DNA of 64,000 nt from Bog-473 sp963741995 (lineage in GTDB: Bacteria; Actinomycetota; Acidimicrobiia; Acidimicrobiales; RAAP-2), in assembly GCA_963741995.1 (NCBI GenBank), contig CAVUKI010000003.1:186001-250000 (forward strand), in the 5' to 3' direction. Positions 23,579 to 32,133 of this stretch are shown here, piece by piece. How positions within the stretch are numbered: position 1 is the stretch's first letter; the number at the start of each line of letters is the position of its first letter. A program made the translations under genes and the position numbers. Under the pieces are notes generated by a model that was given only the letters and a program-made list of their open reading frames with translations, did not search any database and was not told the DNA's origin.

Positions 23579-24529
23579 TTGGCGAAGATTTTGGCCAAGG
23601 AACGAATTGAGCGCGACGACGAGGATCTCGTCCGGCTCTACCTCACAGATATCGGTCAGTACCCGCTGCTGACCAAGGACGACGAGGTCCGGCTGGCGCA
23701 GGCCATCGAGGCCGGGCGCGATGCCGAGGCCGACGTGGCCAAGGCCCCCAAGGGCCTGACCACCGCGAAGAAGCGTGAGCTTCGGCGCGCCGTCATGGAG
23801 GGCGAGCAGGCCCAGCAGACCTTCGTGCAGTCGAACCTGCGCCTGGTCGTTTCGATCGCCAAGAAGTACCAGGCCTCAGGTCTCCCGCTCCTGGACCTGA
23901 TTCAGGAGGGCAACCTCGGCCTGATGCACGCCGTCGAGAAGTTCGACTGGCGCAAGGGCTTCAAGTTTTCCACCTACGCAACCTGGTGGATCCGTCAGGC
24001 CATCACTCGCGGCATTGCCAACACGGGCCGGACGATCCGCCTGCCTGTCCACGCCGGCGACACCCTGGCCCGTGTGCAGAAGGCCCAGGCCCGTCTTGAG
24101 CTGAAGCTCGGCCGCCCGGCCACGCTGGCCGAACTGGGCATTGAGGTCGAAATGCCCGAGGACAAGCTCGTTGAGGCGCTGCGCTTCCGCGCCGAGCCCC
24201 TTTCGCTGTCCGAGCCGTTGCGCGAGGACGGCGACGCTGAGCTCGGTGACGTGGTCGAGGATCGCTCCGCTGAGTCGCCCTTCGAGGTTGCGGCGGTCTC
24301 GCTGCTGCCCGACGAGATCGGTCGTCTGCTCTCCCCGCTCGACGAGCGTGAGCGTGAGATCCTGCGCCTGCGCTTCGGGCTGGACCGAGGTGAGCCCCGC
24401 ACCCTCGAGGAGGTGGGCGAGCACTTCAACCTCACCAGGGAGCGCATCCGCCAGATCGAGGCCCGCGCCATGTCCAAGCTGCGCCACCCGTCCTCGGACA
24501 CCGGGGCGCGTGATTTGCTGACCGTCTAA
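23579..24529 (+). CDS. Sigma-70 family RNA polymerase sigma factor (SigA/SigB-like, group 1/2)
   Basis: A 316-residue sigma factor with region 1.2 (DLVRLYLTDIGQYPLL, about 16-31), region 2 (NLRLVVSIAKKYQ...LDLIQEGNLGLMHAVEKFDWRKG, then FSTYATWWIRQAITR), region 3, and region 4 (LDEREREILRLRFGLDRG, LTRERIRQIEARAMSKLRHP). The long acidic region 1.1 of primary sigma factors is absent, so it is a short SigA-like or group 2 factor. The start is TTG 23579 or TTG 23591. GGAAGG at 23572-23577 is too near the first and rather far from the second. Confidence 0.92.
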   Translation: MAKILAKERIERDDEDLVRLYLTDIGQYPLLTKDDEVRLAQAIEAGRDAEADVAKAPKGLTTAKKRELRRAVMEGEQAQQTFVQSNLRLVVSIAKKYQASGLPLLDLIQEGNLGLMHAVEKFDWRKGFKFSTYATWWIRQAITRGIANTGRTIRLPVHAGDTLARVQKAQARLELKLGRPATLAELGIEVEMPEDKLVEALRFRAEPLSLSEPLREDGDAELGDVVEDRSAESPFEVAAVSLLPDEIGRLLSPLDEREREILRLRFGLDRGEPRTLEEVGEHFNLTRERIRQIEARAMSKLRHPSSDTGARDLLTV

Positions 24530-24550
24530 GGGCGCCTAGGCTCTTCGACC

Positions 24551-24625
24551 ATGAAGAAGCTGCTCATTCTCGCCGTGCTGATCGCCATCGGCGTCGTCGC
24601 CGCCCGTCGCCTGCGCGAGGCCTAG
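24551..24625 (+). CDS. 24-residue single-pass membrane microprotein
   Basis: ATG 24551 opens a short frame: a Lys-Lys start, one hydrophobic stretch (LLILAVLIAIGVVAA), then a basic C-terminus (RRLREA). This composition and the position 21 bp after the sigma-factor stop suggest a real small membrane protein, similar in style to small KKLL-type proteins seen in other actinobacteria. No strong ribosome binding site is seen, so translation is unproven. Confidence 0.5.
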   Translation: MKKLLILAVLIAIGVVAARRLREA

Positions 24626-24643
24626 AAAGCCCAGAGACGCCGC

Positions 24644-25447
24644 TTATGCGGCGCGCCCGGCCAGCCTGGCCGCGGCGTGGCGGCCCCGGAGGCCGCGCCG
24701 CCACAAGATCAGTGCTGCGCCGGCCACCGCCAGGCTCGTGGTCACGACGGGCGTGGTGCGCCCCACTCGGTCGCGCAGACGGATCGGCTTGATGAAGTTC
24801 CGCACTTCCCAGCCGCGTTCGCGCGCGACCTTGGCCAAGGCCCGGTCGGGGTTCACCGCCACCGGTCGACCGACTGCCTCGAGCATTGGCAGATCAGTGC
24901 TCGAGTCCGAATACGCGCTGCTGGCGGCCAGGTCGAGCCCGATGCGCTCCGCCAGTTCGCGCATGGCCGTGGCCTTGGACTCGCCGTAGGCGTAAAAGGC
25001 CATGCGACCCGTGTAGCACCCTTGCTCGTCGACCTCGCCCCGCGAGCAAATCGCCCCGTCCACGCCGAGCAGGTCGGCCAGGGGCAGCACGATCTCCTCG
25101 GGCGACGCGGAGACCAGGTAGACGCGGTGACCGGCGGCCCGGTGCAGCTCCATGAGCTCGAGCGCCTCGGCGTACATGATCGGTTCCATCGTCTGCAGCA
25201 TGGTCTCGCGCACGATCTGGCGGACCTGGGCCCGATCCCATCCCTTGGTCAGCGCCAGCATCGACTCGCGGACACGGACGAGCCGCTCTTCGTCGGCGCC
25301 GAAGTAGAGGTAGATCAGCTGGGAGATGGCGGCCCGCGCCACCGTGCGCCGGTTGATGAGCCCGCCCTTGAGGAAGGGCCGGCCGAAGGCAGCGATGGAA
25401 GCGCGGTCGATGACCGTCTTGTCCAGATCGAAGAAGGCCGCCTCCAT
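24644..25447 (-). CDS. HAD-superfamily phosphatase (SerB-like, subclass IB) with C-terminal membrane segment
   Basis: A 267-residue protein. HAD motif I is FFDLDKTVID, motif II VYLVSASPEE, the lysine is in GESKATAMRE, and motif III is AYSDSSTDLPMLEAVG. Proteins of this subfamily dephosphorylate phosphoserine, glycerol-phosphate or lysophospholipid substrates. A C-terminal hydrophobic segment (VVTTSLAVAGAALILW, about residues 236-251) may anchor it to the membrane. ATG 25447 directly precedes motif I. The substrate is not predictable. Confidence 0.88.
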   Translation of the reverse strand: MEAAFFDLDKTVIDRASIAAFGRPFLKGGLINRRTVARAAISQLIYLYFGADEERLVRVRESMLALTKGWDRAQVRQIVRETMLQTMEPIMYAEALELMELHRAAGHRVYLVSASPEEIVLPLADLLGVDGAICSRGEVDEQGCYTGRMAFYAYGESKATAMRELAERIGLDLAASSAYSDSSTDLPMLEAVGRPVAVNPDRALAKVARERGWEVRNFIKPIRLRDRVGRTTPVVTTSLAVAGAALILWRRGLRGRHAAARLAGRAA

Positions 25448-25568
25448 ACTCTTAATGCTACGGGTGACCAGGCCTCCGCCTTGAGCCAGTGTGACAATTC
25501 GAGTGCGTATCTGTGAACGTTTGGGGCCCTTGAACAGGGATGTCGCAGAGGTTGCCGCCTGGTTGCGG

Positions 25569-26240
25569 CTACGGCTGTTGCTCGGCGATGAACACCGTGT
25601 GTACGGCATCTTCGGCATCGGCCGTCACCAGGACGAGCACCTCGTCGCCGGACTGGAGCGTCGTGTCGCCGCGGGGGACGATGAGACGATCGGCGCGGAC
25701 GACGGCCACCACGACGGCGTCGCGCGGGAAAGCCAGGTCGGCGATGGCCTTGTCGTTGGCCGGCGAGTCCTCGGCCAGCGTGATCTCCACCAGGTGGGCC
25801 ATGCCCCCCTTGAACTGCAAGAGCCGGACCAGCGAGCCCACCGAGACGGCCTCCTCGACGAGGGCGGTCAGGAGCTGCGGGGTCGAGACGGAGACGTCCA
25901 CCCCCCAGCTTTCGTTGAAGAGCCATTGGTTCTTGGGGTGGTTGACCCGGGCCACGACGCGGGGCACGGCGAACTCCTGCTTGGCCAGCAGGGAGATGAC
26001 GAGGTTGTCCTCATCGTCGCCGGTGGCCGCCACCACCACATCGACGGTGGCCAGCCCCGCCCGGTCGAGCGAGGAAACCTCACAGGCGTCCGCCGCCACC
26101 CAGGTGATGTCGAGGGTCGGGCGCAAGCGCTCGACCAACTCAGGGTCCTGCTCGAAGAGCAGCACTTCGTGGCCGTTGGCGTGCAGGTCGGACGCGATGG
26201 CGGTGCCGACGCTCCCTGCGCCGGCGATGGCGACCTTCAC
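25569..26240 (-). CDS. trkA: TrkA-type potassium-channel regulatory protein
   Basis: A 223-residue protein with an N-terminal Rossmann RCK_N domain (KVAIAGAGSVGTAIASDL, then FEQDPELVERL, DVVVAATGDDEDNLVISLLA) and a C-terminal RCK_C domain (about 140-215). RCK proteins bind NAD(H), ATP or c-di-AMP and gate potassium transporters. GTG 26240 overlaps the stop of the upstream paralogue by 4 bp. Its presumed partner is the divergent APC-type transporter. Confidence 0.92.
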   Translation of the reverse strand: MKVAIAGAGSVGTAIASDLHANGHEVLLFEQDPELVERLRPTLDITWVAADACEVSSLDRAGLATVDVVVAATGDDEDNLVISLLAKQEFAVPRVVARVNHPKNQWLFNESWGVDVSVSTPQLLTALVEEAVSVGSLVRLLQFKGGMAHLVEITLAEDSPANDKAIADLAFPRDAVVVAVVRADRLIVPRGDTTLQSGDEVLVLVTADAEDAVHTVFIAEQQP

Positions 26241-26911
26241 TGCTCGCCGTCCTGGGCGCGGCCTTTGCTCCGGGCCAGCATCTCGTCGAATTCGTGCAGC
26301 GCGTCGTCGAGCACCGCGATGTGCAGGATGTCGCCTTCCTGGCCGACCAGCTCGCGCGCATCGAGCCGGGGCACACCGGAGCGTGTGACCGAGACCAGGC
26401 TGAGGCGTCCGGGCTGCTCGATTTCGCTCAGCGGCCGACCGGCCCAGCTCTCGGGCAGCGAGCGGTCGATCAGCGTGAGGCGCCCGGTGGCGTCGGACCA
26501 GTCGCCGACGTCCTCGTCGGGCAGCAGGCGGCGCCGGACCTGGTCGATGGTCCACGTCACCGTAGCGACGGTGGGGATCCCGAGCCGCTGGTAGATCTCG
26601 GCGCGGCGAGGGTCGTAAATGCGGGCCACGACGTTGGGGATCTTGTAGTTCTCCCGGGCGATGCGCACGGTCAGGATGTTCGTGTTGTCGCCGCTGGTGA
26701 CAGCGGCCAGGGCCTGCGCTTCGAGTGCGCCCGCCTTCTCGAGGTCGTCGCGGTCGAACCCCGAACCGACAATGCAGGGGCCGTCCCACTCCTTGAGGCG
26801 GCGAAAGGCCTTGGGCGACTTGTCCAGAATGGCGACCGAATGACCCTCGGCGCTGAGGGAGATGGCGAGGCCAGAACCTACGCGGCCACAGCCGACGACG
26901 ATGACATGCAC
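26237..26911 (-). CDS. trkA: TrkA-type potassium-channel regulatory protein (paralogue)
   Basis: About 224 residues with the RCK_N motif VHVIVVGCGRVGSGLAISL, LDKSPKAFRRL and VTSGDNTNILTV, and a shorter RCK_C domain (LVGQEGDILHIAVLDD). It forms an operon with the second RCK gene (4-bp overlap). I use GTG 26911, which directly precedes the first beta strand; a TTG at 26926 is also in frame. Paired TrkA proteins beside an APC/KUP-like transporter are a common actinobacterial arrangement. Confidence 0.9.
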   Translation of the reverse strand: MHVIVVGCGRVGSGLAISLSAEGHSVAILDKSPKAFRRLKEWDGPCIVGSGFDRDDLEKAGALEAQALAAVTSGDNTNILTVRIARENYKIPNVVARIYDPRRAEIYQRLGIPTVATVTWTIDQVRRRLLPDEDVGDWSDATGRLTLIDRSLPESWAGRPLSEIEQPGRLSLVSVTRSGVPRLDARELVGQEGDILHIAVLDDALHEFDEMLARSKGRAQDGEQ

Positions 26912-26988
26912 GCCACAGTGCAACACGCCGCGTCACCTCTTGCAAAAACCGAACTGGCGCCTGAGAAGAATGCTTCTACTGTGTGGCC

Positions 26989-29449
26989 GTGGCGACCCCG
27001 ATCACGGCGGCCTCAGAAGAGGCGACCCCGCCCCCGGTCCCCCTGCCCGGGATAGCGGCCGTGTCGATCCCCGAGACCCGTCGCTATCGGCTGAAGAACA
27101 AGCTGCTCGGACCGCCTCTGGTCACCGAGCAGCTCGCCACGGAGCGCCTGCGCCGGCCTATCGCCCTGGGCGTGCTGGCGCCCGACTGCATCTCGTCCTC
27201 GGCCTACGGCACCGAGGAGATGCTGACCCAGCTGGTGCCCTATGTCGGCCTGGCCGCCTTCGCCCTTGTCGTCCCGATCACCATCGCCATCCTCGCCGTC
27301 CTCTTCTTCGTCACCCTCTCGTACCTGGAGGTCATTCAGCTCTACACCAAGGCCGGCGGCTCCTATGTCGTGGCCCGGGACAACTTCGGTCCGCGCATCG
27401 CGCAGATCGCCGCCGTGGCACTGTTGATCGACTACACGGTGACGGTCGCCGTCCAGACGTCGGCCGGAACGGCCGCGCTCACCAGCGCCGTGCCCAGCCT
27501 GACGAGGTTCACCGTCGAGATCACGGTGGCGGTGATCCTGCTCCTCCTCTACGGCAACCTGCGCGGCATCCGCGAGGCCGGCAGCTACTTCGCCATCCCG
27601 ACGTACTTCTTCATCTTCTCGCTGGCGAGCGTCATTGTGATCGGGTTCGTCAAGGAAGCGCTGGGGACACTGCACTACATCCCCCTGCCGCCGGCGAGCG
27701 AGGTCTACGGCGGCAAGATCGGGACACCCGGCGACGGGTGGCTGATGGGCCTGGCCTTCATCTTCCTCCTGCGCTCGTTCGCCAACGGCGGGTCCTCGCT
27801 GACGGGTCTCGAGGCCATCTCCAACGGGGTGAGCAGCTTCCAGAAGCCCGAGGCCAAGCACGCCCGCCAGACGCTGGTGGCCATGAGCTCGACGCTGGCC
27901 TTCCTGGTGCTCGGCGTCACGCTGCTGGCCCGGTGGACCCACGCCGTCCCCTACGCCAACGGAACGCCGACGGTGGTCTCGCAGGAGGTCCGGGCCGTCT
28001 TCGGGACCAGCCCGGTCGGCCACCTCGCGTTCTACGTGGTGCAGCTGGCCACCATGCTCATCCTCTACACCGGCGGCAACACGAGCTTCAACGGATTCCC
28101 GTACCTGGCGAGCTTCGTCGCCGGAGACCGCTTCCTGCCGCGCCAGCTGACGCGGCGCGGCCATCGCCTGGCCTTCTCCAACGGGATCCTCGTGCTGACC
28201 GGCGTGGCCCTGGCGCTCGTGCTCGTGTACAAGGCACAGGTCAACGGGCTGGTGGCCCTCTACGCCATCGGCGTGTTCACCGGCTTCACCATGGCCGGCT
28301 CAGGGATGGTGAAGCACCATCTGACGGCACGCGAGGGCCACTGGAAGCGCAGCATCGCCATCAACGGATTCTCCGCCTTCCTGTCCTTCACCGTCGTGCT
28401 GATCTTCGCCGTGGCGAAATTCAAGGAGGGCGCCTGGCTGATCTTCGTGGTCGGACCGCTCCTCTACATCGGGCTGATCCGTCTGCACCGCCAGTACGTG
28501 ACCGAGGCCGAGATGCTCGAGACGGGTGTGGCCGAAGCGTCCGAAGAGCCCGTACTCCGGCGCCACGTCGTGGTCGTGTTCGTCGACCGCCTCGACGTGG
28601 CGGTCGTGCGGGCCCTGCAGTACGCCGCGCACCCTGGCGCCCGACGACCTGCGTGCGGTCCACTTCGACATCGACACCAAGGCCGCCCGCGAGCTCGAGG
28701 CCGAGTGGGGCCGGTTTGGCCTGGGCCGTCTGCCGCTCGACATCATCGAGGTTCAGGACCGCCGGCTGGGTCGGGCGGCCATTGAGCTGGTGGCCGACGC
28801 CACCCTGGACGGCGACACCGAGTGCACGGTGCTGCTGCCGCGGCGCAGCTACGCCCGGGTCTGGCAACGCTTCCTGCACGACAGGACGGCCGACAAGATC
28901 GCCGCCGTCCTGGGCCAGGTGCCCCATGTGAGCGCCACCATCGTCCCGTTCGCCGTGGGCGGCCAGTTCGGCGAGCGGGTCCGCTCGTACGGTCGCTCGG
29001 TCCAGCGGGCCCGCCTGGCCCACACACCAGGTGACGGGTCCGCGCCGGTCGACGACGAGGGCCGTACCGGGGTCGACCGCATGGGGCGCCGGGACGGGCC
29101 CAGGCGCCCGGCCACCGTCCTGGCCGCCGACCAGACACTGGCGCTCCGGGCAGGCGCCACGACGCCCATCGCCTCGGTGGTGCCGCGCCAGCGCATCCGG
29201 GTGGCCGGGCGGGTCAAGTCGGTCCGGGTGCAGCCCCGGGCGGGGACCTCGAACCTGGAGTGCGTGCTCAGCGACGGGACGGGGGGGCTGCTCCTTGTCT
29301 TCCAGGGAAGGCCGAAGATCGCCGGGATCGAGCCGGGCGCCCGCCTGGTCGCGGAGGGAATGGTGGGCGCATGGGGCCGCCGGCCCGCCATGCTGAACCC
29401 CTCCTTCGAGCTGGTCCAGGGTGCGCCGAGCGATCCAGTCGAATCCTGA
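26989..29449 (+). CDS. APC-family (potassium-type) transporter with C-terminal OB-fold extension; one-base frameshift
   Basis: The first part is a 12-helix APC permease (APDCISSSAYGTEEML, TKAGGSYVVARDNFG, GNTSFNGFPYLASF). The cytoplasmic tail starts RRHVVVVFVDRLDVAVVRALQYA and continues after one skipped base near 28625-28635 as RTLAPDDLRAVHFDIDTKAA, a UspA-like domain as in KUP/APC transporters. The last 100 residues (RIRVAGRVKSVRVQPRAG, LECVLSDGTGGLLLVFQGR) look like the OB-fold nucleic-acid-binding protein that in other actinobacteria is a separate gene in this trk neighbourhood. The span is one base over a multiple of three. GTG 26989 is used; GTG 26983 is equally possible. Confidence 0.8.
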
Positions 29450-29477
29450 GCCATCCCGCCGTGTCCTCCTCCGTTGC

Positions 29478-29507
29478 GGCGACCGCCAAATTGCCCGGCC
29501 GGTCGCC
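29478..29507. terminator. Stem-loop downstream of the APC-OB gene
   Basis: Eight-base perfect stem GGCGACCG (29478-29485) and CGGTCGCC (29500-29507) with a 14-nt loop, 29 bp after the stop. It may end the upstream transcript. No T run follows. Confidence 0.4.
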
Positions 29508-29676
29508 AGTCGCTAACGTCCTCCCCGGCCCGGCGTCGGGTGCGACCCACCGGCGCACCGTCGGCCTGGGGTGATGACACGAATGCGATGGTGCTGAGCG
29601 CTGCCGCACCGCACGGAGGAGGGCGCCTCCTTCCCCTCCTCGCCAGACCGACAGGAACAGAAAGGGCACACCGGGA

Positions 29677-31992
29677 ATGATCAGAATGCTCGCAGCCAAA
29701 GGCGGCTACCAGGCCTTCCACCTCGGTGGAGTCGACAAGACATGGCTGTACATCTGCCTGGTCGCGGGCATCGTCGGCATCGTCTCCGGCCTGCTGCTCG
29801 CGCGCAACGTCCTCTCCTTCGACCAGGGCACCGCTAAAATGAAGGAGATCGCGCTGGCGGTCCAGGAAGGGGCTCAAGCGTTCCTGGCGCGCCAGTTCCG
29901 GGCCATCGCGTTGATCATCATCCCCCTGGCCATCCTGATCTTCTTCACCGCCACCAAGGTGGTGCGGCCCGACGGTTCGGTCGCCTTGACCTTCCAGCAG
30001 GACGGCATCTACCGCGTGATCTGTTTCCTCTTCGGCGCGGCCTTCTCCGGCCTGACCGGCTTCATCGGCATGAGCATCGCCGTACGGGGCAACGTGCGCA
30101 CCGCCGCCGCCGCCGCCCGGGGCGGCGGCATGAAGGAGGCCCTACGGGTCGCCTTCCGCACCGGCGCCGTGACCGGCATGCTCTGTGTGGGCCTCGGCCT
30201 CGTCGGCGCCACCGCCATCGTCCTCATCTTCCAGAACTCGGCCACGGCCGTCCTGATCGGCTTCGCGTTCGGGGCGTCCCTGCTCGCCCTCTTCATGCGA
30301 GTCGGCGGCGGCATCTTCACCAAGGCGGCCGATGTCGGGGCCGACCTGGTGGGCAAGGTGGAAGCCGGCATTCCCGAGGACGACCCGCGCAACGCGGCCA
30401 CCATCGCCGACAACGTGGGTGACAACGTGGGCGACTGCGCCGGCATGGCCGCCGACCTCTTCGAGTCCTACGAGATCACCATCATCGCTGCGCTGATCCT
30501 GGGGTATTCCGCCTTCCGCTTCCACCACACCACGGCCGCGGTGCTCTACCCGCTCATCGTCCCGGCGATCGGGATCTTCGCCTCCGTCATCGGTGTCGTG
30601 GTGGTGCGGGCCCGCACCAAGGACCGCAACGCGCTCGCCCCCATCAACCGCGGCTTCTGGCTCGCTGCCGTGCTCACGGTGATCGGCGCCTTCTTCGTGG
30701 CGCAGTACTACGTGCACGACCTCAAGGTGTTCTACGCCGTGCTGACCGGCGTGATTTTGTCGTTGGTGGCCAGCCAGATCACCGAGCAGTTCACCTCGAC
30801 CGAGCGCGGCCCGGTGAAGGAAATTGCGGCTGCCGCACGAACTGGTCCGGCCACCACGGTGCTGGCGGGTATCTCCATCGGACTCGAGTCCTCCGTGTGG
30901 GCGATCATTGCCATTGCCATCGCAATCGGCGTGGCCATCGGGCTGGGTGACGGCAACATCGAGCTCACGTTCTATTTGGTGGCCCTGATCGGCATCGGCC
31001 TCCTGGCCACGGCCGGCATGGTCGTCTCGGAGGACAGCTTCGGTCCGGTGTCGGACAACGCGGCGGGCATCGCAGAGATGTCGGGCGAGTTCACCGGTGA
31101 GGCTGAGCGGGTCATGGTGAGCCTCGACGCCGTAGGCAACACCACCAAGGCCATCACCAAGGGCGTGGCCATCGGATCCGCTGTCATTGCGTCGGTTGCG
31201 CTGTTCGCCTCCTTCATTGAGACGATCGGCGAGCAGCTCCCGAGCCTGCACGCAACGGGAGCCAAGCTGTTCTCGATCATTCAGATCAACGTGGCCAATC
31301 CCACGACGTTCATCGGCCTCCTCATCGGAGGCTCGATCGCCTTCTTGTTCTCGTCCCTGGCCATCCGCGCCGTCGGTCGCTCGGCCGGCACCGTCGTGCT
31401 CGAGGTGCGGCGCCAATTCCGCGAACACCCGGGCATCATGGACTACACCGAGAAGCCCGAGTACGGGCGGGTCATCAGCATCTGCACCGCAGCGGCCCAG
31501 CGCGAGCTGGCCACCCCAGCGCTGTTGGCCATCCTGACCCCAGTGATCGTGGGCTTCGGCATCAACTATCTGGCCCTCGGCGCCTTTCTGGCCGGGACCA
31601 TCCTGACGGGCCAGCTCCTGGCCAACACGCTGTCGAACTCGGGTGGTGCGTGGGACAACGCGAAGAAGTACATCGAGGACGGCAACGAAGGGGGCAAGGG
31701 CTCGGAGGCCCACAAGGCCGCCGTCATCGGGGACACGGTGGGTGACCCGTTCAAGGACACGGCCGGACCGGCGCTCAACCCCATGATCAAGGTCATGAAC
31801 CTGGTCTCGTTGCTCATCCTCCCCGCGGTGATCAGCTTGCAGCACCACACGGGTGCCCGCCTCGCCATCGCGGGCGTCGCCCTGGTGATCCTGCTCGCCG
31901 CGCTCGCCTTCTCCAAGCGGGGTTCCGAGGCTATGGACGCCGACTCGGCCGATTCGGCTCCGGCCGCGGCAGCGGTTGCGCCGGTCGAATGA
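29677..31992 (+). CDS. hppA: Membrane-bound proton-translocating pyrophosphatase
   Basis: A 771-residue integral membrane protein with about 16 helices. The catalytic loop GGGIFTKAADVGADLVGKVEAGIPEDDP...NVGDNVGDCAGMAADLFESYE binds Mg-PPi. It couples PPi hydrolysis to proton export. K491 in GNTTKAITKG marks the potassium-independent subtype, which has Lys where the potassium-dependent type has Ala. The N-terminus is slightly longer than usual; ATG 29677 is chosen, and the next ATG in frame is 29686. Confidence 0.97.
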   Translation: MIRMLAAKGGYQAFHLGGVDKTWLYICLVAGIVGIVSGLLLARNVLSFDQGTAKMKEIALAVQEGAQAFLARQFRAIALIIIPLAILIFFTATKVVRPDGSVALTFQQDGIYRVICFLFGAAFSGLTGFIGMSIAVRGNVRTAAAAARGGGMKEALRVAFRTGAVTGMLCVGLGLVGATAIVLIFQNSATAVLIGFAFGASLLALFMRVGGGIFTKAADVGADLVGKVEAGIPEDDPRNAATIADNVGDNVGDCAGMAADLFESYEITIIAALILGYSAFRFHHTTAAVLYPLIVPAIGIFASVIGVVVVRARTKDRNALAPINRGFWLAAVLTVIGAFFVAQYYVHDLKVFYAVLTGVILSLVASQITEQFTSTERGPVKEIAAAARTGPATTVLAGISIGLESSVWAIIAIAIAIGVAIGLGDGNIELTFYLVALIGIGLLATAGMVVSEDSFGPVSDNAAGIAEMSGEFTGEAERVMVSLDAVGNTTKAITKGVAIGSAVIASVALFASFIETIGEQLPSLHATGAKLFSIIQINVANPTTFIGLLIGGSIAFLFSSLAIRAVGRSAGTVVLEVRRQFREHPGIMDYTEKPEYGRVISICTAAAQRELATPALLAILTPVIVGFGINYLALGAFLAGTILTGQLLANTLSNSGGAWDNAKKYIEDGNEGGKGSEAHKAAVIGDTVGDPFKDTAGPALNPMIKVMNLVSLLILPAVISLQHHTGARLAIAGVALVILLAALAFSKRGSEAMDADSADSAPAAAAVAPVE

Positions 31993-32133
31993 CCTGCTCA
32001 GGCGCATAGCGAACCGCTCTGACGCCGCCCTGGTCGAGGACCCCGCCCTTGACAGGTGGGGTGGCGGACCCGCACTCTGACGTGATCATGCCCACCCTTT
32101 CAGCCCACCGACCGCTGCCCCGTGGGGTGTGCC

